Shown piece by piece: positions 59,016 through 64,000 of a DNA stretch of 64,000 bases. The position numbers and the translations under genes are program-made. The notes under the pieces are model-generated. The model was not told the DNA's origin. It saw only the letters and a list, made by a program, of their open reading frames with translations, and searched no databases. Source of the stretch: Alloyangia pacifica (GTDB lineage: Bacteria; Pseudomonadota; Alphaproteobacteria; Rhodobacterales; Rhodobacteraceae); assembly GCF_900116195.1 (NCBI RefSeq), contig NZ_FOZW01000004.1, forward strand, positions 186,001 to 250,000, written 5' to 3'. Positions within the stretch are counted from its first letter, which is position 1; the number at the start of each line of letters is the position of its first letter.

Positions 59016-60659
59016 TCATTCGCAGCTGAAACTGTTGGCGGATTTCGGGTTGCCGCCTTGGTAACGCGCCACCGTCGGCGCCGGGCAGAGCGGGCGGCTG
59101 GCGCCTTGCAGCGCTTCGGGCAGTTCTGCGTTGTCGGCCCGCGCGGAGGCGGTCACGGCGCCGGGCGCGATGTCCTCCTCGACCCACGCCACCAGCGGCG
59201 TCAGCAGGTCGAAGGCATCCGTGCCGGGTCCGCCCGAGCAATGGTTCATCCCGGGCACAGGGTAGAAGCGGGCAAAGGCCTCGGCATTGTCGCCATTGTT
59301 GGCATCCAGGGCGGCATACCAGCGGGCGGTATCATTGACCGAGAACACCGGGTCGGCGACGCCGTGGGTGACGATGATCTTGCCACCGGCGTCTCGGAAG
59401 GCCGCCAGTTCCGGGTCGTCCGCGCCCGGGGGCGACATCACGTCCATCGCGGACTCGGGGAAGGTCTCGGAGGTGGCGTCGATCGCACCCGCCTGCGCGG
59501 CGATGTCGAACTGCATCAGGAAATCGGCCAGCGCCTGTGGGGCACCTTCGACTTCGGTGGGCGGCACGCTGAAGACCTGCGCCAGCGAGGCCGCGCCCAT
59601 CACTCCGATGATTGGCATCTTCTCCCACGGCGGCACGGTGCTTTCGACCTTCCAGAAGCGCCAGTTGCCGCCCTCGATGCCGGTGTCCCAGCTCCAGTCG
59701 GAGTAGAGCTGCTGACCCTCGGCGCCCTTGGGCCCGGCGTGGATGGTTTGCAATGCGGAAACCTGAGCTCCAGACAGGCAGTCGGAGTTCTGCCCCTCGG
59801 CGCACTGCAGTGCGGTCAGGTCAAAGGCGGACTGACAGGCGGCGGTGTCCATCACCAGACCATCCTCGAGCCCGTCGAGCGCATCGCAGCTGGCGCGGAT
59901 GCCCTGCGCGACCAGCGCGAGATCTTCCTTCGAGAAGGAGGTGCGCAAGTCACCGGTGATCGGGGTCAGCGCCTGCACGTCCAGCGCGTGCTGGACCGCG
60001 GCGCGGGGCAGGTTGAAGCCGGGTGCGGCGACCAGCAGCCCGTCGAAGGCTCCGGGCATGCGCGCGGCGGCGACCATCGCGTGCCGCCCGCCGTTCGAAC
60101 AGCCGATGCCATAGGCGTGCTCGACCGGCTTCTCGTAATAGGCCTCGACCATCTTGCGCGCGAGCGGCTGGAGGATCTCGACGGCCTTGTAGCCGTACAT
60201 TTGCCGCGCTTCGAAATCGAAGCCGAAGGCCGCGCCGCCGGCCAGCCCCATGTCCGGGTTGGCCGTACCGTCGTGGCCGGCATCACTGGAGACCACGGCG
60301 TAGCCCTGTGCCAGCGGCGAGCTGTCGCCGGTGCCGGCTTTCAGCGCGCCGGTGGCGGGTTTCACCTCGCCGTCGTTTCCGCCGTTGAACTGGTGAACGA
60401 AATCGCCGTTCCAGTCGTCCGGCAGCGCCAGCTCGAAGCTCAGCGCGTAGTCCTTGCCATCTGCGCCGACCCGCTCGGCGGTGCGGGCACGGATGCGGCA
60501 CTGCGGGGCGCGGCTGTCCTCGCCCGCGGGGACGGCGGCGACCTCGGTGAAGGTGACTTCCGAAAGCCCCAGCGCCTCGGGGGTCAGCCCCTCGCAGTCA
60601 AGTGCGAGGGCGGGGGCGGCGATGCAGACAAGGGCCGTGCTGGCCAGAAGCGATTTCAT
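59016..60659 (-). CDS. Secreted tannase/feruloyl esterase family protein
   Basis: A 547-residue exported esterase. Signal peptide MKSLLASTALVCIAAPALA (1-19). The alpha/beta-hydrolase triad is visible: the nucleophile in YGIGCSNGGRHAM (Ser about 195), the Asp in VTHGVADPVFS and the His in YPVPGMNHCSGG. The cysteines around the Ser and the His (GCSNGG, NHCSGG) are the disulfide pair that joins the catalytic residues in tannase/feruloyl esterases of the DUF/pfam Tannase family. It would release hydroxycinnamates or gallate from plant or algal esters in the periplasm or outside. GGGAGGA fixes the start at 60659. Confidence 0.93.
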   Translation of the reverse strand: MKSLLASTALVCIAAPALALDCEGLTPEALGLSEVTFTEVAAVPAGEDSRAPQCRIRARTAERVGADGKDYALSFELALPDDWNGDFVHQFNGGNDGEVKPATGALKAGTGDSSPLAQGYAVVSSDAGHDGTANPDMGLAGGAAFGFDFEARQMYGYKAVEILQPLARKMVEAYYEKPVEHAYGIGCSNGGRHAMVAAARMPGAFDGLLVAAPGFNLPRAAVQHALDVQALTPITGDLRTSFSKEDLALVAQGIRASCDALDGLEDGLVMDTAACQSAFDLTALQCAEGQNSDCLSGAQVSALQTIHAGPKGAEGQQLYSDWSWDTGIEGGNWRFWKVESTVPPWEKMPIIGVMGAASLAQVFSVPPTEVEGAPQALADFLMQFDIAAQAGAIDATSETFPESAMDVMSPPGADDPELAAFRDAGGKIIVTHGVADPVFSVNDTARWYAALDANNGDNAEAFARFYPVPGMNHCSGGPGTDAFDLLTPLVAWVEEDIAPGAVTASARADNAELPEALQGASRPLCPAPTVARYQGGNPKSANSFSCE

Positions 60660-60716
60660 AGAGGGTCCTCCCATGGGCATGAGGCCCGCGCGCCTCCTCC
60701 GCGCGCAGGCGGGTCT

Positions 60717-61592
60717 TCAGGCGTCGATGCCAAGCAGGCGCATCGCGTTTTCCTTGAGGATCAGCGGGCGCACCTCGTCCTTGAACTCGGCCTTGTCGAA
60801 AGCGTTCAACCACTTCTCGGGCGCGATCATCGGCCAGTCGGATCCGAAGAGCATCTTCTTCTTCAGGATCGAGTTGGCGTATTGCACGAGGATCTTGGGG
60901 AAGTACTTCGGCGACCAGCCCGAGAGGTCGATGTAGACATTGGGCTTGTGCTGCGCGACCGAGAGCGCCTCTTCCTGCCAGGGGAAGGAGGGATGCGCGA
61001 GGATGATCGGCATGTCCGGAAAATCCACCGCCAGATCATCCATATACATCGGGTTCGAGTATTTCAGCCGCATGCCGTTGCCGCCGCGCATGCCCGAGCC
61101 GACGCCGGTCTGCCCGGTGTGAAAGAGCGCCGGAACCCCGGCCTCGGCGATCGCCTCGTAGAGCGGATAGGCCATGCGGTCGTTGGGATAGAAGCCCTGC
61201 ATCGTGGGGTGGAACTTGAAGCCCTTGATGCCGTGGTTCTCCACCAGATCGCGGGCCTCGCGCGCGCCCAGCTTGCCCTTCGCCGGGTCGATCGAGGCGA
61301 AGGGGATGAGGATATCGTCATTCTTGGCGCAGGCGTCGGCGACCTCGTAGTTGTCGTAGCGTCGGTAGCCGGTCTCGCGCTCGCTATCGACGGGGAAGAT
61401 CACCGCCGCGATGTTCATCTCGCGATAATGAGCGGCGGTCTCGTCGATGGTCGGCGGATGCGCCCATGGCGCGCCGAAGTACTTGGCCATGGTCGATTGC
61501 AGCTCGTCGTAGCCATCGTCGGTGTGGCAGCCGCAGGCTTCCTCGGCGTGGGTGTGGAAGTCGATCGCGCGGATCTTGGCGAAGTCGATCAT
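60717..61592 (-). CDS. Amidohydrolase-superfamily protein (ACMSD/amidohydrolase-2 type)
   Basis: A 291-residue TIM-barrel metal hydrolase: metal ligands in IDFHTHAEEACG (HxH), GFKFHPTMQGFYPND, PIILAHPSFPWQEEA and KMLFGSDWPMIAPE. It starts MIDFAKIRAIDFH. In Agrobacterium, Campillo and colleagues assigned an amidohydrolase-like protein in the hydroxycinnamate cluster as 4-hydroxyphenyl-beta-ketoacyl-CoA hydrolase (cited from memory); the neighbouring feruloyl-CoA synthetase and crotonase make that role the best guess here. Decarboxylase activity of the ACMSD type is the alternative. 10 bp separate it from the feruloyl-CoA synthetase stop. Confidence 0.88.
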   Translation of the reverse strand: MIDFAKIRAIDFHTHAEEACGCHTDDGYDELQSTMAKYFGAPWAHPPTIDETAAHYREMNIAAVIFPVDSERETGYRRYDNYEVADACAKNDDILIPFASIDPAKGKLGAREARDLVENHGIKGFKFHPTMQGFYPNDRMAYPLYEAIAEAGVPALFHTGQTGVGSGMRGGNGMRLKYSNPMYMDDLAVDFPDMPIILAHPSFPWQEEALSVAQHKPNVYIDLSGWSPKYFPKILVQYANSILKKKMLFGSDWPMIAPEKWLNAFDKAEFKDEVRPLILKENAMRLLGIDA

Positions 61593-61602
61593 GGATGCCT
61601 CC

Positions 61603-63477
61603 TCAGACGCGGATCAGCGCCGGGTCTTCATTGTCGTAGAGCCGCTCCAGCAGGTCGGCGCGGCGGGTCAGGATCTTCTTGATGTTGAGCGAGCCCTTGT
61701 CGGTGATCTCGTGGTGCTCCAGCGAGGGCGGCTCGGCCAGCACCAGCGCGCGGGTTATGCGCTTCGCGGAGCCGGTGACATGTGCGTTCATCTCGCGCAG
61801 GCGCAGCTCGATCTTGGTCATCAGCTCGGCGTCGGTGATCGCGCCCTGCGTCTCCTCGCCGGGTTTGGCGGCACCGGGGACGGGGAAGATGAAGAGCCCC
61901 ACCTCGCCGCGATCATGCCCGCAGATCACCACGTCCTGCGCAATCCCGGCCAGCTCCTTCAGCGCGGCCATGCGCAGGTTGCCCGCCTGCACCCATGTGC
62001 CGGTGTCGAGTTTGAAGTCCTCCGACACGCGCCCGTCGAAGATCAGCCCGCGGTTGGCATCCCCGGGGTCGACAAAGCGCACGGCGTCGCCGGTGATGAA
62101 AAAGCCCTCGTCGTCGAAGGCTTCGGCGGTCTTTGCCGGGTCGTTGAAATAGCCCTGCATCACGTTGGGGCCCTTTACCCGGACCTCGCAGCGCATGTCC
62201 TCGTCCGGGATCAGCTTTACCTCGACGCCGGGCAAGGGCACGCCGATTACCCCCGAGCGGCCGATCGGCTCGTGCACCATCAGGCAGGCGGGGGCGGTCT
62301 CGGTCAGCCCCCAGCTCGAGATCATCATCGGCAGCCCGCCGCGGGCGTGAATGCAGAACTGCTCTAGCGCCTCCCAGACGTCCTGCGGCAGCGAGGCCCC
62401 GGCGTAGAACAGCAGCTGCTGGTCCTTGAACAGATGCTGCTGCAGCGCCGGGTCGTCCTTGATCGCGCCGACCAGCATGTTCCAGCCCACCGGCACGTTG
62501 AAGGCCAGCGTGCCGGGCCGGTCGGTGCGGTTCTTGAGCGTGGTCTCGAAGCCCTTGCCGGTGGGCTTGCCGCTGTCGATGGTCAGCGTGCCACCATGCG
62601 CGAGCATCATGTTCACGTTGTGCGAGCCGCCGAAGACATGGTTCCACGGCAGCCAGTCGGTGATGCGCGGCGCGTGGTCCATCAGGAAGGGCAGGGCGAC
62701 CTGCATCTGCACCTGGTTTACGCACATCATTCGGTGGGTGGTGAGCACGCCCTTGGGGTCGGAACTGGACCCGGAGGTGAACAGGATCTTCGCCAGCGTG
62801 TCCGGGCCGACGGTGGCGTGCACCGCGTCGAGCTCGGGGCTTTCCTCGGTGGCCAGAAGGTCGGCCATCGAGGTGACAGGGCGGCCTGCCTCGCCGCGCG
62901 CGGCGACCACCTCGACATCCGCGAGCTGCGGCAGGGCGAGGGCAGAGGCATAGCGCGTGGCGTCGTCGACGAAGGCGAGCTTGGGGGTCACCTTGTCGAG
63001 CACGTAGATCAGCCGGCCATGTGCCTCGGGGATCAGAGAGTATTGCTCGGCCAGAGGCACCACCGGCACGCCGATGTATTGCGCGGCCAGCGAGACCAGC
63101 AGGTGGTCGAGCCCATTGCCCGAGAGCATGGCGATCGTGTCACCCTGCCGCAGCCCGCGCACCAGCAGCGCCGAGGCGATGGCGCGGACTTGCTGCAGCA
63201 GCTCCTGATAGGTCACGTTGCGCCAGCCCGGGCCCTCGGTGGGGCGCTCCGAGACAGCGACGCGGTAGGGGGCCTCCTCGGCCCAGCGGTGCAGCCATGC
63301 GCCGGTGTTCGGCACCGCCTCGGGCAGATCGTAGCCCGAGCGCAGCAGGATGGTGCCGTCCTCGCGGTCCTCGCGCACGACCTTGTGCGGCACGTAGCGG
63401 GTCAGCGTGTGGCGGCGCGCCCAGTCGGCGCGGGCCTCGATCCCAGTCGGCGCGCGTTCGATGATGGTCATGTCCAT
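61603..63477 (-). CDS. Feruloyl-CoA synthetase (AMP-forming)
   Basis: A 624-residue adenylate-forming enzyme. The AMP-binding P-loop ILFTSGSSSDPKGVLTTH (about 232-250), MISSWGLTETAPACLM, FFITGDAVRFVDPGDANRGL and a C-terminal core DRGEVGLFIFPVP are visible. The pattern MITDWLPWNHVFGGSHNVNM matches feruloyl-CoA/acyl-CoA synthetase of the hydroxycinnamate branch (N-terminal length longer than 4-coumarate ligases). It activates ferulate, caffeate or p-coumarate. GGAGGAGGA precedes the ATG at 63477; a second ATG lies at 63471. Coupled to the crotonase upstream (20 bp gap). Confidence 0.92.
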   Translation of the reverse strand: MDMTIIERAPTGIEARADWARRHTLTRYVPHKVVREDREDGTILLRSGYDLPEAVPNTGAWLHRWAEEAPYRVAVSERPTEGPGWRNVTYQELLQQVRAIASALLVRGLRQGDTIAMLSGNGLDHLLVSLAAQYIGVPVVPLAEQYSLIPEAHGRLIYVLDKVTPKLAFVDDATRYASALALPQLADVEVVAARGEAGRPVTSMADLLATEESPELDAVHATVGPDTLAKILFTSGSSSDPKGVLTTHRMMCVNQVQMQVALPFLMDHAPRITDWLPWNHVFGGSHNVNMMLAHGGTLTIDSGKPTGKGFETTLKNRTDRPGTLAFNVPVGWNMLVGAIKDDPALQQHLFKDQQLLFYAGASLPQDVWEALEQFCIHARGGLPMMISSWGLTETAPACLMVHEPIGRSGVIGVPLPGVEVKLIPDEDMRCEVRVKGPNVMQGYFNDPAKTAEAFDDEGFFITGDAVRFVDPGDANRGLIFDGRVSEDFKLDTGTWVQAGNLRMAALKELAGIAQDVVICGHDRGEVGLFIFPVPGAAKPGEETQGAITDAELMTKIELRLREMNAHVTGSAKRITRALVLAEPPSLEHHEITDKGSLNIKKILTRRADLLERLYDNEDPALIRV

Positions 63478-63497
63478 TCCTCCTCCCTCCGGTCGGT

Positions 63498-64000
63498 TCA
63501 GCGGAACACGGGTGCGCGTTTCTCGAGGAAGGCGTTCAGCCCCTCTTCGGCGTCCGGGGTGGTTTGCACCAGCGCGGCGCAAAGGCTCTCGGTGAAGAGA
63601 CCATCGCTGCGCGACATGTCGTTGATCCGGCTCAGGGCCTGCACCATGAAGTAGTTCGACATCGGCGCATTCCCGGCGATCTGCTCGGCCAGCTTGCGAG
63701 CCAGCGGAAGGGCCTCGCCTGCCTCGACGCTGTAATGGGTCAGTCCCAGCCGCAGCCCGTCTTCGGCACCGTATTTGCGCCCGGTCAGCATCATCTCGAC
63801 CATGCGATCCGCCCCGAGGATGCGCCCCACGCGCACCGAGGCGCCGCCGCCGACGAAGATGCCGCGCCGCCCCTCGGGCAGCTGGAAGATCACCGAAGGC
63901 TCGGCGATGCGCACATGGGTCGAGGCCGCCAGTTCCAGCCCGCCGCCGATCACCGCGCCCTCCATGGCCGAGATCGTCACCTTGCCGCCGAACTGGATCA
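63498..64000 (-). CDS. Enoyl-CoA hydratase/isomerase family (crotonase), cut by the window end
   Basis: C-terminal 167 or so residues of a crotonase. The oxyanion-hole segment ISAMEGAVIGGGLELAA, IFQLPEGRRGIFVGGGASVR, and the end LNAFLEKRAPVFR are visible; the PEGRRG position corresponds to the catalytic acidic region. Seven further codons read into the frame before the window edge (IQFGGK before VTISAMEG), so the GTG at 63980 is internal and the 5' half lies beyond 64000. Within the cluster it probably acts on feruloyl-CoA or another phenylpropanoid-CoA, as hydratase or hydratase/aldolase. Confidence 0.9.
   Translation of the reverse strand, partial: IQFGGKVTISAMEGAVIGGGLELAASTHVRIAEPSVIFQLPEGRRGIFVGGGASVRVGRILGADRMVEMMLTGRKYGAEDGLRLGLTHYSVEAGEALPLARKLAEQIAGNAPMSNYFMVQALSRINDMSRSDGLFTESLCAALVQTTPDAEEGLNAFLEKRAPVFR

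Noticed and set aside
58863..61682. 939-codon plus-strand frame across the acyl-CoA dehydrogenase, tannase and amidohydrolase genes
   Set aside because: It runs opposite to three clear genes and its residues are typical of shadow frames; the minus-strand genes have domains, starts and short gaps.

Overview
The window reads as chromosomal DNA of a high-GC alphaproteobacterium of the order Rhodobacterales (Roseobacter group). The placement is an inference from gene content: a GcrA cell-cycle regulator, an Hsp20 - DUF1150 pair, phosphatidylcholine synthase, a fused ATP sulfurylase/APS kinase, a COG1565 methyltransferase overlapping lgt, and adjacent mtaB and dapF. No plasmid replication genes, phage genes, insertion sequences or CRISPR arrays are visible. 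Both edges cut through gene clusters.

Layout. 1-1.9 kb: end of an NMT1/THI5-type ABC importer (permease, binding protein). 2.1-6 kb: regulators (degenerate receiver protein, Crp/Fnr, LacI, LysR), a tRNA-Arg(CCU) and about 540 bp without genes. 6-10.4 kb: an exporter of ATPase, double-FtsX permease and membrane-fusion protein. 10.4-24.4 kb: housekeeping genes (ubiK, lgt, a MidA-like methyltransferase, pgeF, Hint-domain protein, Lrp regulator, trxB, sat-cysC, an outer-membrane barrel, PhzF, DUF1150, Hsp20, YdcH, proC, csaA, a 2-hydroxyacid dehydrogenase, tdk). 24.5-34.6 kb: a LuxR solo, rimO, an SLC13-type carrier, gcrA, an ABC-2 permease, pcs, a PaiB-like protein, mtaB and dapF, followed by two near-identical tRNA-Lys genes.

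35.1-56.5 kb is the most distinctive region: a Wzx/Wzy-type exopolysaccharide locus. A leftward operon (Wzx flippase, a new 68-aa protein, O-antigen-ligase/polymerase-like protein) diverges from a rightward series: Wzz-like chain-length protein, glycosyltransferase, small membrane protein, sulfotransferase, UDP-xylose synthase, Tat-type pectate-lyase-like protein, initiating sugar transferase with an extra C-terminal domain, a 2053-residue multidomain carbohydrate-binding protein, two glycosyltransferases and an OPX export protein. With sat-cysC supplying PAPS elsewhere in the window, the natural hypothesis is a xylose- or uronate-containing, possibly sulfated exopolysaccharide, with the giant protein as a matrix adhesin or sugar-oxidising protein. 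No tyrosine autokinase is present in the locus.

57.5-64 kb is a catabolic cluster on the minus strand: acyl-CoA dehydrogenase, secreted tannase/feruloyl esterase, amidohydrolase, feruloyl-CoA synthetase and a crotonase cut by the window end. It fits release of hydroxycinnamates from plant or algal esters and their CoA-dependent breakdown.

The strongest leads for something undescribed are the 68-aa protein locked between wzx and the polymerase by ATGA overlaps, the 2053-aa protein with three C-terminal carbohydrate-binding-like repeats and no signal peptide, the sugar transferase C-terminal domain, and the receiver-like protein that lacks its phospho-acceptor. Start sites were chosen by ribosome-binding site and family length; all family names come from reading the protein sequences, not from database searches.
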